From: CAVQEK01 sp964596645
GTDB lineage: Bacteria; Bacteroidota; Bacteroidia; Cytophagales; Cyclobacteriaceae
Direction: 5' to 3'
DNA length: 64,000 bases
Assembly: GCA_964596645.1 (NCBI GenBank)
Contig: CAZQVB010000010.1
Span: 69,811 to 133,810 of the forward strand
Of the stretch, positions 28,667-37,949 are shown in pieces (within the stretch, counting starts at the first letter, position 1; each line of letters starts with the position of its first letter). Position numbers and translations under genes: made by a program. The notes under the pieces are model-generated. The model had not been told where the DNA came from and did no database searches. It was given only the letters and a program-made list of their open reading frames with translations.

Positions 28667-29734
28667 ATGCGCACTATACTGTTGAATATTTGTATTGGCA
28701 TAGCGGCTTTCTCAGCGATGACTTGCCAGCAGCGGCCGAAGGATAATGATGCCATTCAGATTGATTTTTGGTATGGTGACCATCAGATTTTTGGACGAAA
28801 CGGCTTGCCCCAGCGCTGGGTAAATATTCTGGGCAATGTGCATGCTGATCAAGGAATTGCTCATGTGGAATACGCGCTCAATGATTCATCCTTTGTTGCT
28901 CTGGCAGTAGGCACCGACCTGCACCGGCTGGCCGCCGCAGGCGATTTCAACATAGAACTGGCGCTGCAGGAATGCCGCGAAGGGGAAAACAAGCTCATGC
29001 TGAAGGTGGAGGATTCTACCGGTCAGGTGCAGAGCAAGAAGATGATTTTTGAACTGAGTAAAAAAAACCGCTGGCCTCTGCCATACCGCATCCACTGGGC
29101 AGAGGTAGACAATCTGCAAGAGGCAGTGCAAGTGGTGGATGGCCACTGGGAGGTGAGTGCTCAGGGGCTGGTCAACAAAGACATGTATTACGATAGGGTG
29201 GTAGCCTTTGGCGATGCCAACTGGACGGACTATGAGGTGCACACCACCGTCACCTTTCTGGACTTTGTGCCTCCGAAAAAAGGCCCACCCACATACAATG
29301 TGGCCCATGCTGCCATAGCGAGCCGCTGGCCAGGGCACGATCCCGACACACTGAAGCCTCACCGGAAATGGTATCCCCTGGGCGCCACTGCGGAATTTCG
29401 ACTCACGGCCGGTCTCGACAGTTGCCGGTGGCGCATCTTCGACGGACCGAATAGAAATACAGAAAACTTTTATTTGGAACAACCTAAGGAAGATTACCGT
29501 CACATACGCCTCTCTACTATATACCGGCTAAAGCACCGTGTAGAAACCGTCGGGCGAGACTCGACCCGCTACAGTGCCAAGCTGTGGCCGATCAATGAGG
29601 ATGAGCCACAGCATTGGGATTTGTCGGGAATAGAAAGGAATGAAAACATCCAATCAGGTAGTGCGCTGTTGATCGCGCACCACACACGGGTGATTTTTGG
29701 CGATGTATACGTGAATGCGCTGAATGATCGCTAA
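28667..29734 (+). CDS. Secreted lipoprotein of unknown function with a lectin/glucanase-like region
   Basis: About 355 residues from ATG 28667. A lipobox is visible in GIAAFSAMTC. The first ~120 residues after the Cys look like an Ig-like fold (WVNILGNVHADQGIAHVEYALNDSSF), followed by a beta-rich region (WPLPYRIHWAEV, WTDYEVHTTVTFLDF, HRKWYPLGATAEFRL, HRVETVG) that resembles a concanavalin-A-like lectin or glucanase sandwich. No catalytic motif is recognisable. It lies between a sulfatase and another secreted unknown in the PUL, so glycan binding or cleavage is likely. I do not recognise a named family. Confidence 0.45.
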   Translation: MRTILLNICIGIAAFSAMTCQQRPKDNDAIQIDFWYGDHQIFGRNGLPQRWVNILGNVHADQGIAHVEYALNDSSFVALAVGTDLHRLAAAGDFNIELALQECREGENKLMLKVEDSTGQVQSKKMIFELSKKNRWPLPYRIHWAEVDNLQEAVQVVDGHWEVSAQGLVNKDMYYDRVVAFGDANWTDYEVHTTVTFLDFVPPKKGPPTYNVAHAAIASRWPGHDPDTLKPHRKWYPLGATAEFRLTAGLDSCRWRIFDGPNRNTENFYLEQPKEDYRHIRLSTIYRLKHRVETVGRDSTRYSAKLWPINEDEPQHWDLSGIERNENIQSGSALLIAHHTRVIFGDVYVNALNDR

Positions 29735-29848
29735 CGCTATTCGACAGCGGGTCTGGCTGGAGTAAGCCTGGTATTGTGAACGGGAGGTAATTGGAGCATG
29801 TGTCAGGCCGGCCGCAAAGCGCTTTTTTTATGTTTAATGATACCCAAA

Positions 29849-31921
29849 ATGATGAAACGACTTGGCCTGACAGTCTTCATGGCATTATTGCTCAGCACAC
29901 AGTGGTTGGCTATGGCCCAACCCAGCCCCGGCGATATTTTTCGTGACTACGTATGGACCATGCCCGAGGCCATGCCCGAACCATTCTTACGTGTGATTGG
30001 CGATGGAGACTATCGTGAGCCCAACGGCCTCCGTGAAATATATCCTAAAGAGCAGATAAAAAATGGCTGGATACTCTTTGATCAAAAGGTAGACCTGGAA
30101 AAAGCCACCAGGGCCGAACTGCAAGTAGAGCATGTGCTAAGCCACGATGGCACCACAGGATTTGCCGTCAACATCAATGACCATCAGTGGCATTTTTTCG
30201 ATATGCCCGCGGCTGTACCGGAGCCCAAGGCCAACTACCTTCAGCACCATTATCCCGTAGTGTCTATTCCTCTTGAGGAGCTTCACGCGGGCAGCGACAA
30301 TAATATCCGCTTTCGTGTAGACAGCATTCAGCGTTTTGGCAAGCCGCAAAACATGATATATGGATTTAGGCTCAGGATTTACTACGAAAAAATCAAAAAG
30401 CATACAACGGCTACGCTGAGCGGTTTGCCAGCCAATGGCAACATAGCTGAAACACAAAATCTTTCGCTTACAGATGTACGCGGCAAAGTGGCACAGGTAG
30501 ATTATGTGGGGCGTTTTAAAGATGCCGGTCATGAAGGCAACGGCATTCCCCGTCAGTGGCATTATACCTTTCACCGTGGCGAAATGCGCAACCATATAGG
30601 CACGGCAACTCAGGCGCCGTTTGCCGTCGCGTGGAACACCACATGGCTGCCCGATCAGGAAACGGACATCAACATTTCCGCCTGGATCACCAACGAAGAG
30701 GGCATCACCTATTTCCTTCCACCAAAGGAAAAACTGCACTTGACCAGAGATTACACGATAGAGCTTTGCCTGCCTTATGATGTGCCGGAAATGTGGGCCA
30801 CACGCGAGCGTGCCTTCGACGAGCATGTGGTGGTGAAAGGCGATATTCGCAATGCCTCCGCTTATCAGCTCGTTTTTACATCCTGGAGCCCCGGATATCT
30901 GAACGGCATTTTCCTGAATGGCTGGCTAATGCCCGCCACACAAGATTGCAACTATTGCTATGGAGAGCACCGCATTGAACACAACAATGTAAAAGCACTG
31001 CAGTCCGGTTTGAATACCATCAGCACGGCACTTACGCCAAGGGTAAAAGGTAAAATGGTGCATGGCACCGAGATACAATTTCCGGGCATCATGCTCCTGG
31101 TGAAATACGATAAAGCCCCGGTGGCCATTTCTGATACTACGTATTTAGAAAAAGAGCATTTCAGAGTAGACACGCCTTCAGCAACCTATTTAATAGAAAA
31201 GCAATCGGGTGGTTGCTCGGCAATGATCGACCGGCAGGGGCGCGACTGGGTGGCTTTTAAAAAAACAGGAAACTCCGGCCCAACCAATTCGGCAGATTCT
31301 GATTTTCGCGGCATTCCCAACCTGGTATACAAAGAGCCTGGCAATGGTATGGGCCACCCCGGGTTCGATGTGGCCAGTACAGAGCAGGTAGCCACAAATG
31401 AGCTGCTTGTACGATCCAAAGACGGGCTATGGCAAATGCGCTGGATTTTTCATGCCTTTTTTGCAGAGATATCAGTGGAACGTGCCGATTCTTCCCGCAA
31501 ATACTGGATGCTCTACGAAGGACCTTCAGGCGGCAGGTTCTCTCCCGGCAGTCATTACTGGGGCAACAGCACCGACGGCCTTCGCACCGATCAGCCCTCC
31601 ATCTTTGCCAACCCGGTGAGCGGCCACTGGCAGTGGGCTTTTTTTGGTGATAAAACGGTGAACAGCGCACTGTATGTGGCACAGGTAGATGCCGACACAG
31701 CTCAAGATTATTTTTCCTATATGGGCAATGATAAAAAACTGGGAAACCTGTCCAAAGATGGTATGAACGTCTTCGGCTTTGGCCGTGGTCTGCAGACCGA
31801 TCCGCAGCTCAGCGGCCAACAAAGGTTTATCATTGGCATTTATCCCGAAGCCCTCAATAGCGCCGAAAGTCTGAAAGCATTCACTCAGTTTATTGAAGAA
31901 AAAATTGATAGTATAAAATAG
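29849..31921 (+). CDS. Secreted protein of unknown function, ~690 residues
   Basis: ATG 29849 gives the signal peptide MKRLGLTVFMALLLSTQWLAMAQ; the upstream start 29798 adds a non-signal-like segment. The sequence is beta-rich with many Trp, Tyr and Gly residues. Two parts can be seen: an N-terminal half with jelly-roll-like blocks (WILFDQKVDLEKATRAELQV, GFAVNINDHQWHFFDMP, FTSWSPGYLNGIFLNGWLMP) and a C-terminal half (KQSGGCSAMIDRQGRDWVAF, FRGIPNLVYKEPGNGMGHPGF, YWMLYEGPSGG) that recalls super-sandwich folds of polysaccharide-active proteins. I know no function for it. Its position in the PUL makes a glycosidase, lyase or binding role likely. Confidence 0.45.
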   Translation: MMKRLGLTVFMALLLSTQWLAMAQPSPGDIFRDYVWTMPEAMPEPFLRVIGDGDYREPNGLREIYPKEQIKNGWILFDQKVDLEKATRAELQVEHVLSHDGTTGFAVNINDHQWHFFDMPAAVPEPKANYLQHHYPVVSIPLEELHAGSDNNIRFRVDSIQRFGKPQNMIYGFRLRIYYEKIKKHTTATLSGLPANGNIAETQNLSLTDVRGKVAQVDYVGRFKDAGHEGNGIPRQWHYTFHRGEMRNHIGTATQAPFAVAWNTTWLPDQETDINISAWITNEEGITYFLPPKEKLHLTRDYTIELCLPYDVPEMWATRERAFDEHVVVKGDIRNASAYQLVFTSWSPGYLNGIFLNGWLMPATQDCNYCYGEHRIEHNNVKALQSGLNTISTALTPRVKGKMVHGTEIQFPGIMLLVKYDKAPVAISDTTYLEKEHFRVDTPSATYLIEKQSGGCSAMIDRQGRDWVAFKKTGNSGPTNSADSDFRGIPNLVYKEPGNGMGHPGFDVASTEQVATNELLVRSKDGLWQMRWIFHAFFAEISVERADSSRKYWMLYEGPSGGRFSPGSHYWGNSTDGLRTDQPSIFANPVSGHWQWAFFGDKTVNSALYVAQVDADTAQDYFSYMGNDKKLGNLSKDGMNVFGFGRGLQTDPQLSGQQRFIIGIYPEALNSAESLKAFTQFIEEKIDSIK

Positions 31922-31956
31922 AACGCATTCAATTACATATTTAAACCCCCAACACG

Positions 31957-33984
31957 ATGAATAAAGTGCCAAATGTTGTATTGCTAGTAATGATGGTGGC
32001 TTCCGGCGCCTTTGCCCAACCTGCAGTACCCGATATAGAATGGAAGCATATTTCCTCTGCCGACGGCCAGTTGGAAGTGCCGATGAAGAGCAATCAACAA
32101 ACCAGCAACGCCATATTCGACATCGACAAAGACGGGCTAAATGACTTCATCATTACGGAGCGCCGGCAGGCTCCCTCCGTAGTGTGGTACAGAAACACAG
32201 GCAAAACCTGGGAGAAATATGTGCTAGATGCCGATCAGCTCAATATAGAGGCAGGCTCCACCTTTCACGACATCGATGGCGATGGTGACCTGGACCCGGT
32301 ATTTGGAGGCGAAAGCCAGAGCAATGAAGTGTGGTGGTGGGAAAATCCCTTTCCCAACTACGACCGCAACACGCCATGGAAGCGCCACACCATCAAAAAG
32401 TCAGGCCAAGGCAAGCACCACGACCAGCTTTTTGGCGATTTCGATGGCGATGGCCTGGTGGAGCTTGTGTTCTGGAACCAGCTTGCCAACACCCNNNNNN
32501 NNNNTGCCGAAATACCTGAAAACCCGCGGGAGGTAGATGAGTGGGATCTTAAGGCCATTTACACATATTCTTCCGATAGCGAAATGCCCTTCCCCGGCCC
32601 ACTGCCCAAGTGGAAGTCGACCAATGAACACGAAGGACTGGCAGCAGCCGACATCGACATGGATGGCGTCACCGACATTGTAGGCGGTGGCTGGTGGTTC
32701 AAACACATCGGCGGTGGCCGCTTTTTGCCCAACGTCATCGACGCGTCCTATACCTTTTCACGCTCTGCACCGGGTCAGCTGATCGAAGGCGGGCGCCCCG
32801 AGGTGGTGCTTGTAGTGGGCGATGGAGTGGCGCCCATGTACCTGTACGAATGGCAAAAGGGTACATGGATAAAAAAGACATTGATAGACAGCGTTGACAA
32901 TGGCCACTCCATCGGCATCATTGACTTCAATGGAGACGGACACCTGGACATTTTCAATGCAGAAATGCGCTTTGGTAAAGATCAAAATACAGATGCCAAA
33001 TGCCGCATCTTACTCGGCGACGGCAAAGGCAACTTCACCGATTATATCGTAAATGAAGGATACAGCAACCACGAGTCGAAGATCATCGATATGGATGGCG
33101 ACGGCGATTATGACATTTTTTCGAAGCCCTTTGCCCATATGGCTCCGGGCGTAGACATCTGGCTGCAAAATGGAACCGGTCCGGCACTGTCGCAGGTAGA
33201 GGGTGTTGGATTCGATAAGCAGGTGGGCCTGCAACTATACAGTCTTCGCCACCACTTTCACAAAGATGTGCCCGGCACATTGCAAAAAGTAGATGATATG
33301 GGATTTCGACAGGTGGAGGTATCGGGCTACTACGACCAGGACCCCAAAGCCTTCAGCAAGGCGCTCAAAAAGCACAAGCTAAAAGTGCCTTCCATGATTT
33401 TTGGCTTTGAGCGGTTCGATACGGACATAGAGGGCATAATAAAAGAAGCTAAAATGTTTGGTGCCCGATACGTAGGCATTGGCTGGTTGAAACATGAGTT
33501 TGGCAAGTTCAGCCTTGAAGATGCCAAGAAATATGTGTCGGCTATGAATAATTTTGCCGCTACCTGCAAGCAGCATGGTCTTACATTTTTCTACCATTTT
33601 CATGGCTATGAATTTGTGAACGTGGGGGGCCACGATCTTTTCGAATACTTTATGGACAACCTGACCGACGATGTGGTAGTAGAGCTGGACCTGATGTGGG
33701 CAGAATATGGTGGAGCCGATCCCGTACGCATTTTGGAAAAATACGGCCCACGGGTGAAGCTGCTGCACATGAAAGACCTTCGATGGGGCATAGGCCCCAT
33801 TCACAGAGGCATGGCCCCCGATGCTACCAGTGTGGCCATGGGCAATGGACAAATAGATTTTCCGGCGGTACTGCGCCTGGCCATGAAGCACGGCGTGGAG
33901 CTCTACATCATAGAAGACGAGGCCGAAGAAGCCATAGAGCAGATACCGGTGAGTCTGGAATATATTGAAAGAATGCGAAAGTGA
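31957..33984 (+). CDS. FG-GAP/VCBS repeat protein fused to a sugar isomerase-like TIM barrel
   Basis: About 675 residues including four unreadable ones. Signal peptide: VVLLVMMVASGAFAQ. Residues ~35-400 are FG-GAP/VCBS propeller repeats with calcium loops (DIDKDGLNDF, DIDGDGDLDPVFGG, DFDGDGLVELVF, DIDMDGVTDIVGG, DFNGDGHLDIF, DMDGDGDYDIF). From about residue 425 a complete xylose-isomerase-like TIM barrel follows (VGLQLYSLRHHF, FYHFHGYEF, VELDLMWAEYGG, VKLLHMKDLRWG, ELYIIEDEAEE). A 10-N assembly gap lies inside the propeller part; the reading frame is consistent on both sides. The export signal implies that the TIM barrel works in the periplasm, probably as a sugar epimerase, isomerase or hydrolase-like enzyme. 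Confidence 0.8.
   Translation: MNKVPNVVLLVMMVASGAFAQPAVPDIEWKHISSADGQLEVPMKSNQQTSNAIFDIDKDGLNDFIITERRQAPSVVWYRNTGKTWEKYVLDADQLNIEAGSTFHDIDGDGDLDPVFGGESQSNEVWWWENPFPNYDRNTPWKRHTIKKSGQGKHHDQLFGDFDGDGLVELVFWNQLANTXXXXAEIPENPREVDEWDLKAIYTYSSDSEMPFPGPLPKWKSTNEHEGLAAADIDMDGVTDIVGGGWWFKHIGGGRFLPNVIDASYTFSRSAPGQLIEGGRPEVVLVVGDGVAPMYLYEWQKGTWIKKTLIDSVDNGHSIGIIDFNGDGHLDIFNAEMRFGKDQNTDAKCRILLGDGKGNFTDYIVNEGYSNHESKIIDMDGDGDYDIFSKPFAHMAPGVDIWLQNGTGPALSQVEGVGFDKQVGLQLYSLRHHFHKDVPGTLQKVDDMGFRQVEVSGYYDQDPKAFSKALKKHKLKVPSMIFGFERFDTDIEGIIKEAKMFGARYVGIGWLKHEFGKFSLEDAKKYVSAMNNFAATCKQHGLTFFYHFHGYEFVNVGGHDLFEYFMDNLTDDVVVELDLMWAEYGGADPVRILEKYGPRVKLLHMKDLRWGIGPIHRGMAPDATSVAMGNGQIDFPAVLRLAMKHGVELYIIEDEAEEAIEQIPVSLEYIERMRK
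32495..32504. other. Assembly gap (10 N)
   Basis: Ten undetermined bases lie within the FG-GAP region of the 31957-33984 gene. Reading frames on the two sides agree if the gap length is real (or differs by a multiple of three). A placeholder length cannot be excluded. Confidence 0.99.
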
Positions 33985-34002
33985 TGGCGCACTCATTACG
34001 CC

Positions 34003-34018
34003 TTGGTGCGTGTCCCCA
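34003..34018. repeat. Half copy of a TTGGTGCGTG hairpin repeat
   Basis: TTGGTGCGTGTCCCCA at 34003-34018 is identical to the left arm plus loop of the full hairpin at 34187-34210. Here the right arm is missing and the sequence runs directly into the GH31 3' remnant, so it marks a probable deletion breakpoint. Confidence 0.6.
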
Positions 34019-34101
34019 AGCATTGGGAAAATGCTGGTGACAAGAGGATTCTGGCCATTCAGGCAGTCGCCGAAGGCTCCAGGCTTACCGTCAATTTTTA
34101 A
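34018..34101 (+). pseudogene. 3'-terminal remnant of a GH31-type glycosidase gene
   Basis: In frame with the stop at 34099-34101, these bases encode K-HWENAGDKRILAIQAVAE followed by GSRLTVNF and a stop. The true GH31 gene (37950-40265) ends HQWEYSGDKNLLTIPAVAE then GSTLIVKF. The match of residues, stop position and following palindrome (34144 here, 40282 there) shows that a paralogous gene once ended here and was almost wholly deleted. Nothing upstream of base 34018 continues the homology; that side is the TTGGTGCGTG repeat. Confidence 0.7.
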
Positions 34102-34143
34102 GGAGAAGAATGTTGAGATGGTTTCAGGATAGCTTCTCCGCAC

Positions 34144-34176
34144 AACCCTTCAAGGGTTTCAAACCCTTGAAGGGTT
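34144..34176. repeat. REP-like palindrome, copy 1
   Basis: Perfect 16-bp inverted repeat with arms AACCCTTCAAGGGTTT around a single C (33 bp). Each arm is itself nearly palindromic. It lies between the GH31 remnant and the next gene. Four related copies are at 40282, 40374, 60358 and 60631. Confidence 0.85.
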
Positions 34177-34186
34177 ACACAACGCT

Positions 34187-34210
34187 TTGGTGCGTGTCCC
34201 CACGCACCAA
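34187..34210. repeat. TTGGTGCGTG hairpin repeat, full copy
   Basis: Perfect 10-bp inverted repeat, TTGGTGCGTG and CACGCACCAA, with loop TCCC, 19 bp before the start of the BNR-repeat gene. A half copy is at 34003. It may act as an mRNA 5' hairpin or belong to a second small palindromic repeat family. Confidence 0.7.
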
Positions 34211-34229
34211 TCAACACGCACACCCAATT

Positions 34230-37200
34230 ATGAAAAATACTACTGGTTATATGAAAAGAGAAAAGATGTTCATTATGTGCGCACTGCTCTCATGTGCTAT
34301 GCCGCTGGCTGCCCAGCATGGTGGCTATGATGTGGTGCAGCACGGAATTACTGAAAATGTAATGAATATGCTATGGCACCCGACTTCGGAACGCGCATTT
34401 ATGCGCACCGATGTAGACTGGATTTATGCCCGCGACACACCCGATGATGATTGGGTGCAATTAGAAACCTGGGCTAAACCAGGGGGTGATTATCGTGGGT
34501 TGACTAATCCGGTGGGTTTTGCCATAGACAACAATGATCCGGAAGTGATTTATTATGTAGCCGGACAAGGCAATTCCGATCTTTCAGGTGTCTATAAATC
34601 CACTGATGGCGGACTTAATTTTACACGTGTTCTGGACGCATATGTAGCAGGCAACGGAACGGACCGCCCGGCTGACGAACCGATCATTGTGGATCCCAAC
34701 AATTCCAATGTGGTCTATTTCGGATCGCAAAAAGATGGTTTGTTCCGCTCCACCGATGCCGGCAGCAATTGGTCAAAAGTCTATGATCACTTTGTCGGTG
34801 ATGCCTTCGGAATGCAAATCGTAGAGGTGGCCAAGGGCCCAACTGTAGATGGCCCGACCAGGGGCCAATATGTGTATTTTTATTCCTGGGGCGATGGTGT
34901 GTATGAAAGTCGTGATGGGGGTGAGACATTTAATAAACTGGACTTTCTCCCCGACACCATTGAAGATATGGAAATATCTGGTGACAATTATATGTTCATC
35001 ACCGGTAGCTTCGGGGTAATGCGTTACAACATCAACACCTTGACCAACGACGGTACTGTACTCAGCAATGCCTGTTTAGATATCTCTGTTGCCAAAGACA
35101 AAAGCGGCAAAGCTGTGGTCGTCTCCACTGAAAGTAACGGCTCAAAACTTTTCCGAACGAGTGATCATGGCGCTAACTGGACAAGCTTGTCTCAAGCAGA
35201 TGGCAATATGAACTTCAACCTTCGGGGCATGCTGTATGAGGGTACACATTTATATAATTTCAAATCCCCGGCCCTTCATCCCAACGGTCAGCGCTTTCTG
35301 TTCGCAGGCCCATACAAAATATGGGAAACACCCGACATATTTGCCTCAACCGTGGAAGTAAGGGCGGTTCCAGACGGGGCAGCTTCCAAGACGATTACCT
35401 ACTTCATGAATCCTCCCGCCACAGCGTCCGGCAACGTCGCCGATTTGTATTTTGGTATTTCCGATGCGCCATCCATGCGTATCGTAGACTACGATAATAT
35501 CTCACAATCCGACAAAATCGGTGGCGCATCCTCCAATGTATATCCGGGACACAGCGCCGATTACTGCGGCACCAATCCCGACGTTATGTACATCGCCATG
35601 GGAGCCATAGGACAGGGAAGAAACACTCCCCCAAACGATGCGGTGGTTAAAAAATCAACCGATGGAGGCATTACAGTGGGAGGTGAAACCAAACCCTTCG
35701 GCTCCACCGATGTGAGCGGTTACAGGGTTGCCGCCAACGGCAGCAATCCGGACTGGGCCATTGCATGTGGGCATGCAGCATCCGGAGCCAATATTCGCTA
35801 CACAAAAGATGGTGGTGCAACATGGAATGAACCGGCCCAGCCCATGAAAGATGTAGAACCCGGTGACGTGGTCAATTCCTGGTGGCGAAGCAATCCAATA
35901 TGCGCAGATAAAGTGAACGAGAACTACTACGCCGTGGGCAATACAGGCAAGTTTTACAAAAGCACTGACGGAGGAATCAATTGGAGTGAGGTAGGTAGTG
36001 GCTTGCCTACGATAAAGAAATGGGCAAAACCGATCGGCCAACTCGAAGGTGTGCCTGGCAAGGCAAATCATATCATCTACAGCGCACACGATCAGGTGTT
36101 GTTTTCCACCAATGGAGGTAGCGATTGGACGGCCCTGAGTGAGTTTGAGCATGCTCAATTTGGCACCAGTGGTGTGCCTTTCAATCAGGACGAAGACCCG
36201 GTTGTATATGTGTATGGCAACATGCCGGGAGATTACTGGAGTTTGTACGCCAGTAAAGATTTCTTCGGAGATAGAACCTGGCAACGCATAACGCCGGATG
36301 AACACAGTTTTAATCTGATGACCAACATGGGCGCATCATGGCAAATACCCGGAAGAGTATACGTCAATAACGGCCCAACCTATGTGGTCAACTGGGCTGG
36401 CGACAACACGGGCACTGAACTCAATATTTCTACTGCGAGCATCACTTTTCAGCATCCTGAGGGCAATCAGTCCTTTACCATTTCTGCCAATGTGGACTGG
36501 ACTATTGCTGTAAGTGAAGGTGCTGAAAGCTGGCTTGATCTAAGTACTTCTTCCGGCACTGACGATGCGGAGGTGACCGTGAGTGTGCCGAAAAACGACG
36601 GAGGCACACGTTCGGCCACACTGACAATAGCTGGTGGCGGACTCACGCGCTCAATCGTGGTTACACAGTATGATAAACCCTACTACCCACCAATCTACAA
36701 AACGCCCACGGCACCATCCATCGATGGCGATGCGGAAGGGCTATGGGAGAAGGCACCAGTAGATAGTCTGAAACATGTAAATAAAGGTACGGTGACAGAT
36801 GAAACGGACCTGTCAGCAGCCTGGCAGGCGCTATGGGATGATGATAACCTGTACTTCTTCGTATCGGTGCGTGACGATGACAAGCAGCACGACGACACCG
36901 ATTGGCATCAGGATGATGGAATAGAAATTTACATCGATGCCGATCACAGCAGTAGTACAAGTTACGATGAAAATGATTTTCAGTTTAGCGTGACCTGGGA
37001 CGATACCACGCCTATACTGGCTGAGCAAAAGTATGGTGCGGTAACAGGTGCTGCTATGCAAATCAAAAATACTGCTGACGGCTACATGGTAGAATTGAGC
37101 CTGCCATGGTCGCTGTTGGGCATTGCACCCGCCAACGGCCATAGTATGGGTCTCGACATTCAGGTGAATGACGATGATGGGGGAGGGGCCCGTGAGGGCA

Positions 37201-37844
37201 AGCGAGCCTGGTATGCTACTGCTGACGAAAGCTGGAAAAACCCTTCCCTGTTCGGTGACATACAGTTGGTATCTGAAGATTTCGTACCACCACCATTGCC
37301 GGTGCCATCCGGGCTTCATGCTGAGGCAGCCGATTCGGAGGTAGTACTCACCTGGGACCGTACCAGCGATAGTCGTGTGGCAGGTTATGTTATCTACCGT
37401 GCTGAGGCTAGTGATGCCTTTGCACCCATTGATACGGTAATTCAAACAGTTACCATTTATACCGACGGTGCGGTGATCAATGATCAGACTTATACCTATC
37501 ATCTCATGGCAATAGATGAGGATGGCGGTCACTCTGAAGTATCTATCGAGGTGACTGCCATGCCTCAAGTTGAAGAAGAGGATGAGGAGGTGGTGACGCA
37601 CCTGCTTGATGAAGAGCCCATAGGCCTCACACTTTACCCGAATCCTGCTACACAGCAGATATCACTGCGTATGCAAAGGCCTTTTGCAGTACAAATTATA
37701 GCGTTGAATGGTGGTGTGGTGCTGGAGAGCCCTCAATGGGCAGAGCAGCATATTCTTCAAGTCAGCGAAGTCAAAACAGGCGTGTACATCGTCCGCGCTT
37801 ACAACGAGCACATGGTGGTGACACGCAGAGTGGTGGTAGAATAA
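34230..37844 (+). CDS. Large secreted BNR/GH74-like propeller protein with BACON, CBM9-like, Fn3 and T9SS sorting domains
   Basis: 1204 residues from ATG 34230; upstream in-frame codons (from 34110) only translate the REP and hairpin repeats. Signal peptide: MFIMCALLSCAMPLAAQ. Residues ~40-720 are Asp-box propeller repeats of xyloglucanase/sialidase style (GVYKSTDGGLNFTRV, GLFRSTDAGSNWSKV, KFYKSTDGGINWSEV, QVLFSTNGGSDWTAL). A BACON domain follows at ~729-813, a CBM9/DOMON-like domain at ~820-1010 (IDGDAEGLWEKAP, DDGIEIYIDADHSS), an Fn3 at ~1020-1112 and a type IX secretion C-terminal domain at ~1130-1204 (LTLYPNPATQQISL). It should be secreted by T9SS and act on a polysaccharide outside the cell. 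Confidence 0.82.
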   Translation: MKNTTGYMKREKMFIMCALLSCAMPLAAQHGGYDVVQHGITENVMNMLWHPTSERAFMRTDVDWIYARDTPDDDWVQLETWAKPGGDYRGLTNPVGFAIDNNDPEVIYYVAGQGNSDLSGVYKSTDGGLNFTRVLDAYVAGNGTDRPADEPIIVDPNNSNVVYFGSQKDGLFRSTDAGSNWSKVYDHFVGDAFGMQIVEVAKGPTVDGPTRGQYVYFYSWGDGVYESRDGGETFNKLDFLPDTIEDMEISGDNYMFITGSFGVMRYNINTLTNDGTVLSNACLDISVAKDKSGKAVVVSTESNGSKLFRTSDHGANWTSLSQADGNMNFNLRGMLYEGTHLYNFKSPALHPNGQRFLFAGPYKIWETPDIFASTVEVRAVPDGAASKTITYFMNPPATASGNVADLYFGISDAPSMRIVDYDNISQSDKIGGASSNVYPGHSADYCGTNPDVMYIAMGAIGQGRNTPPNDAVVKKSTDGGITVGGETKPFGSTDVSGYRVAANGSNPDWAIACGHAASGANIRYTKDGGATWNEPAQPMKDVEPGDVVNSWWRSNPICADKVNENYYAVGNTGKFYKSTDGGINWSEVGSGLPTIKKWAKPIGQLEGVPGKANHIIYSAHDQVLFSTNGGSDWTALSEFEHAQFGTSGVPFNQDEDPVVYVYGNMPGDYWSLYASKDFFGDRTWQRITPDEHSFNLMTNMGASWQIPGRVYVNNGPTYVVNWAGDNTGTELNISTASITFQHPEGNQSFTISANVDWTIAVSEGAESWLDLSTSSGTDDAEVTVSVPKNDGGTRSATLTIAGGGLTRSIVVTQYDKPYYPPIYKTPTAPSIDGDAEGLWEKAPVDSLKHVNKGTVTDETDLSAAWQALWDDDNLYFFVSVRDDDKQHDDTDWHQDDGIEIYIDADHSSSTSYDENDFQFSVTWDDTTPILAEQKYGAVTGAAMQIKNTADGYMVELSLPWSLLGIAPANGHSMGLDIQVNDDDGGGAREGKRAWYATADESWKNPSLFGDIQLVSEDFVPPPLPVPSGLHAEAADSEVVLTWDRTSDSRVAGYVIYRAEASDAFAPIDTVIQTVTIYTDGAVINDQTYTYHLMAIDEDGGHSEVSIEVTAMPQVEEEDEEVVTHLLDEEPIGLTLYPNPATQQISLRMQRPFAVQIIALNGGVVLESPQWAEQHILQVSEVKTGVYIVRAYNEHMVVTRRVVVE

Positions 37845-37949
37845 TTATTGAGAAAGGACTCGACACAGGCATTTCCCCCTGGCATGATCACAGAGATTTT
37901 CCAGGCGCAGAGGACTTCATAGAAATTGATGAATGAATCACAACAGAAC

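Noticed and set aside
34110..34229. Upstream extension of the BNR protein through the REP and hairpin
   Set aside because: The extension lacks signal-peptide character, whereas ATG 34230 is followed by a proper signal sequence.
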